Assembly (NCBI RefSeq): GCF_033118175.1
Contig: NC_083693.1
Coordinates: 53,499,981-53,563,980, forward strand
Origin: Dama dama
Lineage: Eukaryota; Chordata; Mammalia; Artiodactyla; Cervidae
Direction: 5' to 3'
Length of the DNA stretch: 64,000 nt
The notes under the pieces were generated by a model, which worked only from the letters and a program-made list of their open reading frames with translations, had not been told where the DNA came from and did no database searches. The position numbers were made by a program, and so were the translations under genes. Positions 1-19,096 of this stretch are shown one piece after another (positions within the stretch are counted from its first letter, which is position 1; every line of letters begins with the position of its first letter).

Positions 1-444
1 TTACATTCCTTTATTTATCAGAATTTTAGAATCACCTGTAGATGCTTCGCAATGAGTGCCCATAAATGGGACGTGCATCTCTGCTGTTGGTAGCAACACA
101 CGAGCAGCTCCTATTGTGAGCCACTCTCAGACATTGTGTTTGACCTGAACATTTTGTCACAGTACCTTTTATATTTAGCCCTTGTTTTTTCCTAGTGTTA
201 TACAAGTGAGTCCTGGAAAAGTTGGAAAGTGTTGGGAAAAATTGTAGGGGAGGAAGCAAAATGTATAAAAGATTACTGTGGAAAGAGGTCTCTATATACA
301 GACAACTGTTTATTAACTATTTTATTTATAATCAAGGATGCAGTTTTCATTCTAACCTAATCGTTTGTTGCTAGATTGAGCCCTCTGAAACTGCTGGTGT
401 TTGACTGCTTTTTACCTGTAAAACTAGCTCTTTCATGTGGTTCA

Positions 445-510
445 GCCTAAGATATATATATATATAAATAACCTAATACATATATATATACACACATATA
501 TATTGGTAAC
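445..510. repeat. (TA)n/(CA)n simple repeat
   Basis: Alternating TA runs with a short CACACA interruption, broken by about 12 bp of non-repeat AT-rich sequence. A likely polymorphic microsatellite. Confidence 0.85.
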
Positions 511-516
511 TTATTA

Positions 517-579
517 TGTATTTAAATAAAAATTAAGAAATTGTAACTAAATTGTATTTAAATAAAAATTAAGAAATTG
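517..579. repeat. Short tandem duplication with 36-bp period
   Basis: A 27-bp AT-rich segment at 517-543 occurs again, identical, at 553-579. The 9 bases between are an AT-rich spacer. Confidence 0.85.
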
Positions 580-1015
580 AGGACTTGAGATGAACTATAA
601 TCCATTATAATTTTTCCTATTTAAAAAATAAGAAATGGACTGAAATGGGCTATCAGTTCTTTTCTTGCATAATCTTGGACATTCAGAAGCAGATTACTTA
701 GATTAACATAACAGTGTTTGCTCGTTTTGTTAGTTTCTGAAATTTATCCAAAAAGCAAAATTTTTAGTGATGGAAGTAAAGTGTTTAGTTACTGTTTCTG
801 ACATTTGAATTCCGACTCAAAACTAAATATGCCTTTTAAATACTGCCTATAAACTTCTGTTTTTTAATTGGCCTTCATGCTCCCGTCTGCTGTAAACTGT
901 GATATTCCTTTTACCCTACCAGTGTTTCTTTTTAATTACTGTCTCTAGAGTCTTAACTTGAGTGTTTCCATTTTTATAGAAATTACTATTAATATATTTT
1001 ATGGTGGTGTTATTT

Positions 1016-1200
1016 TTTTAAAAAATTTAAATTGTCATATAGTTGATGTACAGTATTATATAAGTTTAAGTGTGCAACATAGTGATTCACAACTTTTACA
1101 GGTTACACCCCATTTATAGTTACTGTGAAATATTGGCTACATTCCCTGTGCTGTACAGCGTGTGTCTTTGTAGCTTATCTTATGCTGGTGGTAGTGTTAT
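1016..1200. repeat. Old interspersed repeat, probably L1 3'-end derived
   Basis: The order of phrases (gtcatatagttgatgtacag, then tgattcacaac, then ttccctgtgctgtacag) matches a family common in cetartiodactyl genomes. A second diverged copy is at 58438-58610. I cannot name the subfamily with confidence. Confidence 0.5.
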
Positions 1201-1250
1201 AACGGGGATTCATTTACACAAAATCTTACTGAAAATTACACTGTAATATG

Positions 1251-1525
1251 GGAGAAGGCGGTGGCAACCCACTCCAGTACTCTTGCCTGGAAAATCCCAT
1301 GGACGGAGGAGCCTGGTAGGCTGCAGTCCCTGGGGTCGCTGAGAGTCGGACATGGCTGAGCGACTTCACTTTCCCTTTTCACTTTCATGCATTGGAGAAG
1401 GAAATGGCAACCCACTCCAGTGTTCTTGTCTGGAGAATCCCAGGGACAGGGGAGCCTGGTGGGCTGCCGTCTATGGGGTCGCACAGAGTCGGACACGACT
1501 AAAGCGACTTAGCAGCAGCAGCAGC
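1251..1525 (+). mobile_element. Bov-A2 SINE (dimeric)
   Basis: Two related monomers, each with CCACTCCAGT, TTGCCTGGA and GGAGCCTGGT blocks, joined by a cattle-type linker of CTTTCACTTTCATGCATTGG style. It ends in an (AGC)n tail at 1511-1525. Full-length appearance. Confidence 0.92.
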
Positions 1526-2208
1526 CGCATGGTAAGTAACAAAATATTGGTGCTGAGAAGGGTACTTTAGGAAGTGACACTGACAGAGAGCCAGGAATGT
1601 TTCCTTCGAGGAGATCCGTTGATCTACATGAAGGTTAGGTTAGAAGGAAACTTAGGGAGACCTGTGTATTGGTCAGTCAGGTGTAGCTGGAGCAGACAGT
1701 GACAACTGGAAAAAGATTGTAGCAAAATGTTGAAAAGATTTGGATGTCATGCTACAGTTTGGACTTTGTCCCATGGATTTTGGACATAGCTGGTAGAAAT
1801 CCTTAAGAACAACAAGATTATTAAGTAAGATAGCAGAAGAGTTGGGTATAGAATTAGAATTAAGAGTAGAAGGGACAGATGACAGGAAGACCATTTTGGA
1901 GAGGGTTGTCCCAGTGATCGATAGAAACAAAAATAGGTGGAATAGTACAATGACACATGTATTCATAACCCAGCTTTAATGGCTGTCCGCATTTGTCAGT
2001 CTCGTTTTCTCAAACACTTATCCCTCTCTGCTGGAGTATTTTATTTTTTTCTGCTGGAGTATTTTAAAGCAAATCCTAGATACAAGAGTAGACATTTCTC
2101 TGATAAGAGGAAAGTGAAGAGTCAAGAATGGTACCCAGGTTTGTAGCTTGAAAACCTGAGTAGTTAGTAATCTGAGATAACTATAAGAAACAGGTTTGCA
2201 GAGATAAC

Positions 2209-2411
2209 TGCGTGTGTGCTCAGTCCGACTCTTTGTGACCCCATGGACTGCAGCCCACCAGGCTCCTCTGACCATGGCATTTCCCAGGCAAGAACACTGA
2301 AGTGGGTTGCCATTTCTTTCACCAGGGGATCTTCCTGACCCAGAGGTCATACCCGAGTCTTCTGCATCGGCAGGGGGAATTCTTCACCACGGCACCACCT
2401 GGGAAGCCCAA
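2209..2411 (-). mobile_element. Bov-tA SINE
   Basis: Read on the minus strand it starts with GGGCTTCCCAGGTGGTG, has a tRNA-like B box with changes, then the BovB-derived 3' part. Diverged. Confidence 0.88.
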
Positions 2412-2627
2412 GAGGTGTTTAATTTCAGCCATGACTGTGGGAGAAATGGGCATTTACAAATATAAGTTCAGAGCTAAAGATGTCAGTTAATAGTGATTAT
2501 ATAGGATAAATCACCCAGTGATAGGGAGAAGTGATAGAATCCTTAGGGATACCAGTATTTAAGGAGCCAGCTAAAGAGATGGAAGCAGTGAAGGAGACTG
2601 AAAAGTTGGTGATGAATAGCAGGAATT

Positions 2628-2742
2628 GTTTTGGGGGGCCCCGCATCTCATGGGATCCTAGTTTCCTAACCAGGCATCGAACCTGAGCCCCCTATTGTGA
2701 AAGTGTGGAGTCTCAACTGCTAGACCACCAGGCAAGTTTAGG
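2628..2742 (-). mobile_element. CHR-type SINE (tRNA-Glu derived)
   Basis: The minus strand shows the CHR head (CTTGCCTGGTGGTCTAGCAG), a B-box-like segment and AAGATCC-type body remnants. Old copy. Confidence 0.75.
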
Positions 2743-2768
2743 AATGATATTCTTAACTAAGAACTTTA

Positions 2769-2893
2769 AAAATTCAGTTTCTCAGTTGCACTAGCCATAT
2801 TTCAGGTGCTCAGTAGCCACGTGTGGCTATTGCCTATTATATTGGGTCGTGCAAATATACAACAGTTCCTTCATCACAGAAAGTTCTATTGGA
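2769..2893 (+). mobile_element. MER5A-like hAT (Charlie) DNA transposon fossil
   Basis: Contains the typical order: cactagccatatttcaggtg, then gctcagtagccacgtgtggc, then cacagaaagttctattgg. Non-autonomous and pan-mammalian in age. Confidence 0.8.
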
Positions 2894-3717
2894 AGCAGTA
2901 GTCTATATAGACAGGGAGAGAGGACTAGGACCCCTTTAATGGATCTTTGCTAATTTATAGGCACATTCTCTGTTGAGAAACATTTTTTATATGTAAAAAA
3001 AAAATTTTATATTTTGTGGGACCAAATTTTATTATGTGGTGAGAGCCATAGCTCTTTTCCTTTGTGGCGTTTTATCTTTTGCATTATTTAAGCAGAACAG
3101 GTAAGTAATGCACATGAGTGAAACCAGCTGGTGAGGCAGGAGGAGGAATGATGGGAACTGTGAAAAACTGCAGAACACATGTCAGCCCTAAATGATTTGC
3201 TCTGCTGGACAGTTGCTGTGAGGGTCAAATGATACCAGAATTTTTTTCTAAGAAAAAAATAATCCTGCTTTCATTTTATCAGACTTTTAGTTAATGATAA
3301 TTATCCTAGAAAACTGTGTATTCTAAACCAATTTGAGTAAGCTGGATTGGATCCATGGCCAACCTTTGACTTAGTGTCTACTGGTTGCAAATGTAATTTT
3401 AAAGCTCTTTGGTTCCTACTTTCTTTGACTATCCAGTCTGGTGGTGGAGGGGGAGATAACACAGTTGAAAATGCTAAAATTACTAGTGAAATAGGAAATG
3501 CTATGGGAATTCAGAGAAAGGGTTGAAGAATCCCTTCTAGGATAATCAGAGAAAGTATCCATGGGAAATAGAGGACACTTGAGGGGAAGGACAGGCTTTA
3601 GCTAGGTGAAAATAAGAATGATGGGGCAGTCCAGAGAGGACTTGAAAAAGCAAAAAGTACATTGTAAGAGGAGAGATGGTAAAAATTGCAAACGAATAAC
3701 CCTCTATATCCATAGAC

Positions 3718-3928
3718 AGGCTTCCCACGTGACTCAGTGATAAAGAATCTGCCTCCCAGTACCAGAGATGCTGGTTCAGTCCCTGAGTTGGGACGATCCC
3801 CTGGAGAAGGAAATGGCAACCCATTCCAGTATTCTTGCCTGGGAAATGTCATGAACAGAGGTGTCTGGCAGGCTACAGTCCATGGGGCTGCAAAAGAACC
3901 AGACACGACTTAGTAACTAAACAATAAC
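3718..3928 (+). mobile_element. Bov-tA SINE
   Basis: tRNA-like head (GGCTTCCCACGTGACTCAG), the GATCCCCTGGAGAAGGAAAT junction, and the BovB-like 3' half ending in an AACAATAAC-type tail. Confidence 0.9.
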
Positions 3929-4164
3929 ACCCATAGATGGAATATTTTTTAGGCCAAAACTGTGTTCTGAACAATCATGAGGTAACAGCTGGCAATTGAA
4001 AATGTATGGAAATTGAGATCAAGGATAGTGACCCAGATATACATCTGTATAGAAAAGCTTGTTCCTAATATTTATCTCTGTAATATCTATAGTGATAATC
4101 ATTTTATTACTGATAACTGGTCATTTGTATTCTCTCATTTTCTAGATTAGTAAGGCTAGAGGTT

Positions 4165-4645
4165 TTTATTAGTTTCCTGTGGCTGCTGTAACAAATTACT
4201 ACAAATCTGGTTGCTTAAAACAACAGAAATTTATTCTCTCACAGTTGTGGAAGCCAGAAGTCTAAAATCTGTATCATTGGACCAAGATGAGAGTGTCAAG
4301 CAGGGCCATTCTGTCTCTGGAGGCTCTAGGGAAGAATGCTTCCCTCGTCTTGTCCACTTCAAGAGGCTACCAGCATTTCTTGGCTTGTGCCTCCTCCATC
4401 CCTCAAATCTTCAAGACCGGCCTTTGCAAATCTCTCTGCTTCTCCTTCATAGCACCTTCTTCTCTCTGTGTGTTAAATTTCCATCTGTCTCTCTTAATAA
4501 GGATACATAGGAATGCATTTAGGGACCATCAGAATAATCTGCCCCATCTCAAGATTAACTTAATCATGTATGTAGAGAGTTTTTTGCGGGGAAAGGAGCT
4601 ATACATGGTAATGTTTGCAGGTTCTAGGTATTAGTACATGGATAT
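4165..4645 (+). repeat. Old mammalian interspersed repeat (subfamily not named)
   Basis: Begins with the familiar tcctgtggctgctgtaacaa / gcttaaaacaacagaaattt phrases, followed by 'ggaggctctagggaagaatg' and 'ttcttggcttgtgcctcctc'. A high-copy mammalian repeat, probably LTR- or L1-derived. The two overlapping ORFs here are not genes. Confidence 0.6.
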
Positions 4646-4849
4646 CATTTGGGGACTGTTTTTCAATATACCAAAGGGTTTATAATTTTGGTTTATTTTT
4701 CAAACAATCAATTTTTGACTTTGCTCATATCCTCTTTTATGTCTGTTTCATTGATTTCTGATCTTTATTATTTCTTTTTTCTAATTTGGTTTTATTTTGC
4801 CTTTTTCTAGCTTCTTAAAGTAGAAACTTAAGTTTGCAGTGTAGAGCTG

Positions 4850-5135
4850 GGGGCCTTAGCCGCTTTCTGACTGACTGTTCACCAGAGGCCACCAGTGGTT
4901 CTTGCCACGGAGCCCCTTCCCAGTTCAGCAGGAAGAAGGTCTAGAGTGAGTCCGCTAGCAAGATAGTCTTATGTAATGTAATCAGGAAGGCGCCATTCCA
5001 TCACCTTTGAATATTCAGTTAAAAGGGAGTTAGAGATTTTGCCCATACTCAGGAGAGGGGATTACACAGAGATGTGAACACCAGGAGGCAGGTATTGTTG
5101 AGGGGAGGCCGCCTTAGGATCCGTCCACCATAGCA
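4850..5135. repeat. Old mammalian repeat fragment
   Basis: The 3' part has 'ggggattacacagagatgtg' and 'aacaccaggaggcaggtatt', phrases of a high-copy mammalian repeat. It may be the far end of the same element as the block at 4165. Confidence 0.45.
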
Positions 5136-7100
5136 GTAAAATTCCTTCTGAACACTTGCAGCTGCATCCTGCAAGTTTTGTTACATTTTAACCATTACTA
5201 TTCAGTTCAAAATATTTTAAAATTTCCTTTGTAATTACTTCTTTGACCTATGGATTATTTAGAAGTATGGTTTTAAATTTTCAAATTTAAAAATTTTCCA
5301 AAATATAGGATTTCTAGCACTTTGCAATACCATTCATTTCCCCTTTGTGTCCACTCCATCCTAGGCTAATCAACTTTTTTCATCCATTTTGTAAAGTGTG
5401 TCTCCAGTTGTCAGCATATATTTGAGTCTTGCTTATATATCCATTCTAACAGTTTATGCTTTTCATTGGAGTATTTCATCTATTAACATTTAATGCAACT
5501 GTTAACATGGTTAGATTTCTTTTTTTGACATGGTTAGATTTTAACTTACCATTTTATTTATTTTAATCTGTTAGCCTTTTGGCTACATCTTAGCATTTTT
5601 TAGTCTTGCTTTAAGGATTATAGTATATATGCTTAACTTCTTCCCATCTTTCTTGGAGTTAATGTTTATCATTTCACAAAAAATATACAAGCCTTAAAAC
5701 ATTGTAAGTCAGCTTACTTCCTTTCCTTCTATAAGTAATACATCTCCATATTTTACAAACTCCATAAATGTTGTAATTTTTGTTATGTATTTTTAAAGAA
5801 TTAAAGAGAATAAAATAAGTCTTTTATATTTATCCAGATATTTACCACTTTTTGATGTTTCTCATTTCTAAAGATTGGAGTTTTCTTTTGGTACCATTTT
5901 CCTTCAGCCCAGAGAACTTCTTTTAGCATTTTTGTTGCAGATCTGAAAGTGTCTGTTTTACTTTCATTCTTGAAGGATGTTTTTGTTGAAAACAGAATTC
6001 TGAATTGATGGTTTTTCTTTCCACAATTTAAGGATGTTCCACTATCTTCAGGTGAAATCCATGGAATTTAAATCATTGTTCTCTTGTATATAATTTGTTC
6101 TTTTTCTCTGTTCTCAAAGTTTTCTCTGCTTTTGATTTTCAGGAATTTAACTGTAATGAGTCAGGTTTCTTTTTATTTATCCTGCTTGGAGTTTGCTGAA
6201 TCTTCAATATGGAATTTTATGTCTTCTGCCAAATTTGGAACATTTTAACCATTATTTCTCAAATTTTTGTTTGTTTCTGTTTTGGGTCTCATTCTTTCCT
6301 CTCCGGTTAAACATAGTTATACCTGTTTATATTAATCTGCAGACTTGTTTTTTTAAGCCTGTTTTCTCTTGTTTAAAATTGGGTAGTGAATTCCCTGGTG
6401 GACCACTGGTTAGGACTCTGTGCTTCCACTGCAGGGGCACGGATTCTATCCCTAGTCCAGGAACTGGACCCCACATGTCATGTAGCAAGACAAAAAACAA
6501 AAAGTATACTTTGATTCATTTTTCATACTCTTTGCTGTGTTATCTCCATTCTGCAGTTAAGTCCATTTGGTGAATTTTTAAATTTTAAATTGTATTTTTT
6601 AGTTTTGTAATTTCTGCTTGGTTCTTTTTGTACTTTACTGAAATTTCTTACTTCATCTTGAATATTTTTATTATGTCACTGAACATAGTTTTAATAACTT
6701 TGCCTGCTAATACAACATCTGGATCATCTCAGGGTTGGCCTCCTTTAAGTAGATCACATTTAACTATGTTTTATTTTCTTTTTTAGTATGTTGAGCAATT
6801 CTGAATTATATCCTGGTCATTTATGAATGTTAGGTTGTAAAGACTGGATTTTGTTATGTTCCTCCAAAGAGGGTTAATTTGTTCTAGCAGGCAGTTAGTT
6901 GATGGCAGCTTAAATCTCACCTTAATTCTTTTATCCTAGCTACTATGCTTGGAGTCTGTCTTTTGTTATGTGTCGTTATGGAATCAGCCAGAGATTTGGG
7001 CAATTAGACATTGAGACTGTCCCTCACTGCCTCTCTCCTTTCTCTCCCTCATTCTCCAGCAGCTGTGATACTCCCCAAAGCTGTTCTCTAGCTCTTCAGG
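5136..7100. repeat. Long AT-rich stretch derived from an old L1-type element
   Basis: Phrases such as 'tttatcctgcttggagtttg' and 'aaccattatttctcaaattt' are typical of ancient L1/HAL1-like sequence. A CHR SINE interrupts it at 6386-6503. Extent and orientation are uncertain. No intact reading frame remains. Confidence 0.5.
6386..6503 (+). mobile_element. CHR-type SINE
   Basis: Head gaattccctggtggaccact, degenerate B box near 6450, A-rich tail (caaaaaacaaaaag). Confidence 0.82.
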
Positions 7101-7889
7101 TCAAAAGGACTGAATTTTCTGTGGGTGTTTAGCCCAGACTGGGGCCTGCAGGCAAGCTGTAAGTCATGAAAAGGGGAGTCACCCTACTCCATTCCCTTCT
7201 TCAGGCACTGACTCCCTCTCTAGAATCTGTACTTTTGGCCTCCCTCTGGTATCTTGGGCAGTTATTGTTTTGGCTAGAGTTTATAGTTTGTCTGTGGAGG
7301 ATTGATCTGGTACAGGCTTTTTTGACCATGTGAGAAACAGAACTGAGAAGCATTATGAAACATATTTTAGAAATTATTTGTGGTATAATGAGATGGTAAA
7401 AACAAGTTATTATAATTTGATAAAGGATTTTTATCACAGCTCCTATTAAAGGAAATTCTTTGGTGTCATAGGTAATATTTTCCTTAGATGAGCCTCATCA
7501 CCAGTGGCTTTTTGAACCAAATGAGACCAGGCCTCAGACCTGGTATGCAGAGTAATACTTGACAGAATTTTGAAAGCATTTATTATGTGTCAGATGTAAA
7601 TAATAACTGGAGTAGTGAGTGATTTTTTTCTTCTATATTTCCTCTGTATTTTCTACAGTGAGCATATATTAAATTGTGTTGCAGTTTTCCTGATTATGAA
7701 ATATGTTTTTAGTAAGTTTAAATATTACATAAATAAATAACATTGAAAGGGATAGTCTCATCTGTAATTCTTCTCTCCATAGGCATTCTCAGCTAAACCA
7801 TGTGGTACCAAAGTAGTTTGTTTTTATAAATCACTTTGATCAGCTGCTTTAACCTGGGAGTGGTTTGACAGCAACTAGAGAAGTGCACA

Positions 7890-8018
7890 GGAGAAGGAAA
7901 CGGCAACCCACTCCAGTGTTCTTGCCTGGAGAATCCCAGGGATGGTGGAGCCTGGTGGGCTGCCGTCTATGGGGTCACACAGAGTCGGACACGACTGACG
8001 CGACTTAGCAGCAGCAGC
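7890..8018 (+). mobile_element. Bov-A monomer SINE with target-site duplication
   Basis: Corresponds to the second monomer of Bov-A2 with an (AGC)n tail. It is flanked by 13-bp direct repeats agagaagtg[c/t]aca at 7877-7889 and 8019-8031, showing target-primed insertion. Confidence 0.93.
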
Positions 8019-8519
8019 AGAGAAGTGTACAAGCTGAAGTTTGTTGTAGATAAACTAGAATCCTATAGTGTAGGTAACATGAAAGTTGCAAAAAACATAA
8101 TCCAGAAATTTTCAGCTTGGTAGAGGGGGTAGAAAAGAGTAATCTAACAGCGATTAAAGCTGCATACAATCCATTAGTTATTGACCGAAAGTTAACAGAA
8201 ATAATAAATCTTGAGAAAATGTAGAGCACCTAAATTTGACCCAGGAAAACCAGACGTGGTAGGAATAATGGCTATAAAACAGATTTTTTCAAATGATAAA
8301 ACAATTGATAAAGATTTGATGTGATAAAAATTGTTTACTGGAAATTTGGTATTTGCACCTGATGAAAATGATCAAAATGAAAAGAAATACAGTTGGTTTA
8401 ATCATGGTTTATTATTATTTTGACTTTGCATATCTTAGATGGCATTCCATGTTAGTTTATCAACCTGTTTATTTTTAATGACTGTTTATTACTCAGTTGC
8501 ATGGATCTATGGTCATTGA

Positions 8520-15638
<7,119 letters not shown>

Positions 15639-15805
15639 ACACTGTAGTTAGTTTACCAAATCTGTGACACCACTTGCCTGTGTGTTTGGTAACAACAGAC
15701 CAACATTTTGGGGGCCCCTCGATTGTGAAAGGAACTTCTCCCACTCTTGCTGCCACTGAAATGGTTAGGACTCTGTATAAATAAAACCAGTGCTTTTGGA
15801 AAATA
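15639..15805 (+). terminator. PSMA6: PSMA6 3' UTR and polyadenylation signal
   Basis: Starts after the TAG. AATAAA is at 15780-15785, followed by a T/GT-rich stretch (15810-15826) that suits a downstream cleavage element, so the mRNA probably ends near 15800-15808. A second AATAAA lies at 15870-15875 and could support a rare longer form. Confidence 0.85.
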
Positions 15806-16300
15806 ATCGCGTCCTGTCTTTTTTACCTCCAATTTCAAGTATTAAGTCTTTGGTACGTGCAGACTGTTAAATAAATGTTCACCACCTTCACATGGTAGTT
15901 TTTATTCATTTTGTTGAGAGATCCACGTTTCTTTGGCTTAAGGAACTTAATAGCCAGAAATTTAAACTATAGCTTGTATGGCATAATTAATAAATCACAA
16001 ACTAAAACTCTGGTTTCAAAACTTGCTCTGACTAGTAACTTGGCATGGGAAGCCATCATTTTTACAATTCCTCATTTATTCCTGAACTTGAATTCCAAGT
16101 ACTGTTGGAGGTTTTAACTATAGTAAAATGATTAGCATTATTGATCTTCAGTAGTTAAGGTACACATTTAATCTATACTCAATAAGAACCAGTATTTTTA
16201 AGAACAGAAATTGTAGTTACCTTTGGGAAACAGTAGGGTTAGAAAAGTTGTAGAAAGTGTATTTTCTTTGCTGCCTTAAGATTATTTAAAGAAGACTTTT
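15806..16300. other. Intergenic sequence downstream of PSMA6
   Basis: AT-rich. I see no gene or repeat that I can name. Confidence 0.5.
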
Positions 16301-16316
16301 AAGAAATTGATGTATA

Positions 16317-17268
16317 TTTTTGAGATTAATCCTTTGTCTGTTTCTTCATAAATATACAAGCAACTCCTGCAGCTCAATTCCAGAAAAATAAATGACCCAA
16401 TCAAAAAATGGGCCAAAGAACTAAACAGACATTTCTCCAAAGAAGACATACAGATGGCTAACAAACACATGAAAAGATGCTCAACATCACTCATTATTAG
16501 AGAAATGCAAATCAAAACCACAATGAGGTACCATTACACGCCAGTCAGGATGGCTGCTATCCAAAAGTCTACAAGCAATAAATGCTGGAGAGGGTGTGGA
16601 GAAAAGGGAACCCTCTTACACTGATGGTGGGAATGCAAACTAGTACAGCCGCTATGGAAAACAGTGTGGAGATTTCTTAAAAAACTGGAAAGAGAACTGC
16701 CATATGACCCAGCAATCCCACTTCTGGGCATACACACTGAGGAAACCAGATCTGAAAGAGACACGTGCACCCCAATGTTCATTGCAGCACTGTTTATAAT
16801 AGCCAGGACATGGAAGCAACCTAGATGCCCATCAGCAGATGAATGGATAAGGAAGCTGTGGTACATATACACCATGGAATATTACTCAGCCATTAAAAAG
16901 AATTCATTTGAACCAGTCCTAATGAGATGGATGAAGCTGGAGCCCCTTATACAGAGTGAAGTAAGCCAGAAAGACAAAGAACATTACAGCATACTAACAC
17001 ATATATATGGAATTTAGAAAGATGGTAACGATAACCCTATATGCAAAACAGAAAGAGACACAGAAATACAGAACAGACTTTTGAACTCTGTGGGAGAAGG
17101 CGAGGGTGGGATGTTTCGAGAGGAATCGGGTCGAGAGGGAGGTGGGAGCGGGGATTGGGATGGGGAAGATGTGTAAATCCATGGCTGATTCATATCAATG
17201 TATGACAAAACCCACTGAAATGTTGTGAAGTAATTAGCCTCCAACTAATAAAAAAATTAAAAAAAAAA
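16317..17268 (+). mobile_element. 5'-truncated artiodactyl L1 with a tiny inverted 5' segment and target-site duplication
   Basis: The C-terminal part of L1 ORF2 is readable (KKWAKELNRHFSKEDIQ, then WRFLKKLERELPYDPAIPLL, then IYTMEYYSAIKKN) with frame breaks, followed by 3' UTR and a poly(A) run at 17251-17270. Flanked by a perfect 16-bp repeat aagaaattgatgtata at 16301-16316 and 17269-17284. The first ~32 bp (16317-16348) encode TDKGLISKIY on the opposite strand, the ORF2 segment expected just upstream, so this piece is inverted. Not mobile: truncated and broken. Confidence 0.95.
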
Positions 17269-17423
17269 AAGAAATTGATGTATAGTAAGGGAGAGATACC
17301 ACCATAAGCAGCATTAAGGGAAAAAGAGCACACTACATTCTGAATGATCTTTTTTCGAATTAAGTGTTTAAACTTCCCAGAGTAGATCCCTGGTGACCTC
17401 AGCCACTAATTGTTATGTAAGTA

Positions 17424-17625
17424 TGTGGTTAGTAGCCCAGTCAAGTCCAATTTTGCAACCCCATGGACTGTAGCCTGCCAGGCTTCTCTGTCCATGGGAT
17501 TTTCCAGGCAAGAATACTGGAATGGATTATCATTTCCTTCTCCAGGGGATCTCGACCCAGTGATCGAACCTGCACTTCCTGCATTGGCAGGCGGGTTCTT
17601 TACGACTGAGCCACCTAGGAAGCCT
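17424..17625 (-). mobile_element. Bov-tA SINE
   Basis: Complete minus-strand Bov-tA with B box GATCGAACC-type sequence. Imperfect repeats ccactaattgtta (about 17403) and tcactagttgtta (about 17625) are the likely target-site duplication. Confidence 0.9.
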
Positions 17626-17639
17626 CACTAGTTGTTACA

Positions 17640-19005
17640 GAGGATCCAAAAATCTTGGAATGTCCAAGGCCAATACATTTCCTGTTCTCGTTTGCACCGG
17701 GTGAGTCTGGTGAGCATGGCTGCTGGTCTAATACCAATCCCTGCAGTCAGCTGCTCCTGGTCCTGCAGCCACCAGGCCCGCAGAAGGGGAGCAATGTGAA
17801 CTTGTGACCACTAGATGCAGGAAACTTCACCGACCACATCCTCTTTAGAACTGAGTCATGAGTTGTACTGTGTCCTAAAAGGGAAGCAGAGTTCTTCCGA
17901 TTCTGAGGCTGCTGGCCTGGGATTACCCATCCAGATCAACTAGGCTCTATAAAGGTGCTGCTTTCATTTTGAAAGTGGAGTCTGTGTGAAGAACTGCTCC
18001 TCTGAAAAAGACACTGAACTAATGTACCCTGATGGCCTTGAGTGGCTTCACCCTCCTGGAATCGTGGGTGAGAGACTAGCAAATAACTGGATTTTTCTAT
18101 AAGGAAATACCTTATGGTGTAGAAAATGGAAATTTACTCATTTGTTAAGAAAAGTGTTAACATCATAATACAAAATCTAGATGAATTAAGAAGTAGTTTT
18201 AAGTTAAATAACCAATATTAGATTAGTTATTTTATACTTAAAAGAACTGGAAGAAACAGAGATGAGTTTAAGTATGCAAATATTCAGTGTTCTAATTCTG
18301 TTTTTAACAGTCTTGGGTTGACAACAGATTTAACATGGAAATCTTACTCAAATGCTAAAAAAATTATGTTAAAACTAAAAATTTTTACCCAAAGGGCATT
18401 TTGATCAGCTCCTCATAAGAAATACACAGTTGAATACTGACATTCAGAGGGGTATGTCCAGGCATTCATGAATATGAAGCTCTTTGGGTAAACATACGGC
18501 TTTCCTTCTTTTGGTACCCACTTCAAGAAACATCTTTGTACCATTTAGATTACATGAACAACCGACTAGGTACTCAGCTCCCTCATTAGCCCCGAATCTA
18601 ACATTCAGATATGTGCCACAATCAAATTACTATATTAAGGATCTTTAGGGTCTCTTAAAGAATCAGAAATGCTAAGGTTAAATATATTCTGACCATCAAT
18701 AATCACAAAATATAAGAAACAAGTCCTAACAGCTAATATGATAATGGCACTTCGACTGAAACCATGAGTGATCCTAGGATGACTGTTAACCTTTATTTAT
18801 TTTACATTCTGGAAAATCCAGCTAATTTGTACATTTCTCTGCTTCCCTGTCTTAGGGGCTTTTCTGAAGCCCCAGGCCTTCTCTAAAGCCAGGAAACCCT
18901 GTTCAGTGTGTACAAGCCTAACACACCAGAAATTGTATAAAGAATATCTGCCAAAACTGGTGAGTAAACATCTTAAGTTCTTGTGGGGCATTTCTGGAAT
19001 GGGCC
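17640..19005. other. Intergenic sequence, no gene recognised
   Basis: Mostly looks single-copy. No repeat family, splice-linked ORF or RNA gene was identified. 18300-18760 is quite AT-rich. Confidence 0.5.
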
Positions 19006-19007
19006 AG

Positions 19008-19096
19008 GTGGTTTAGTTGCTAAGTTGTGTCCAACTGTTTGCGACCCCACAGACTGTAGCCCGCCAGGCTCCTCTGTCCATGGTATTTTCCAGGCA
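19008..19096 (-). mobile_element. Bov-tA SINE 3' fragment
   Basis: Minus-strand Bov-tA 3' half ending abruptly at TTTTCCAGGCA, where BovB sequence starts. It is either the pre-existing target of the BovB or joined by a later rearrangement. Confidence 0.75.
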
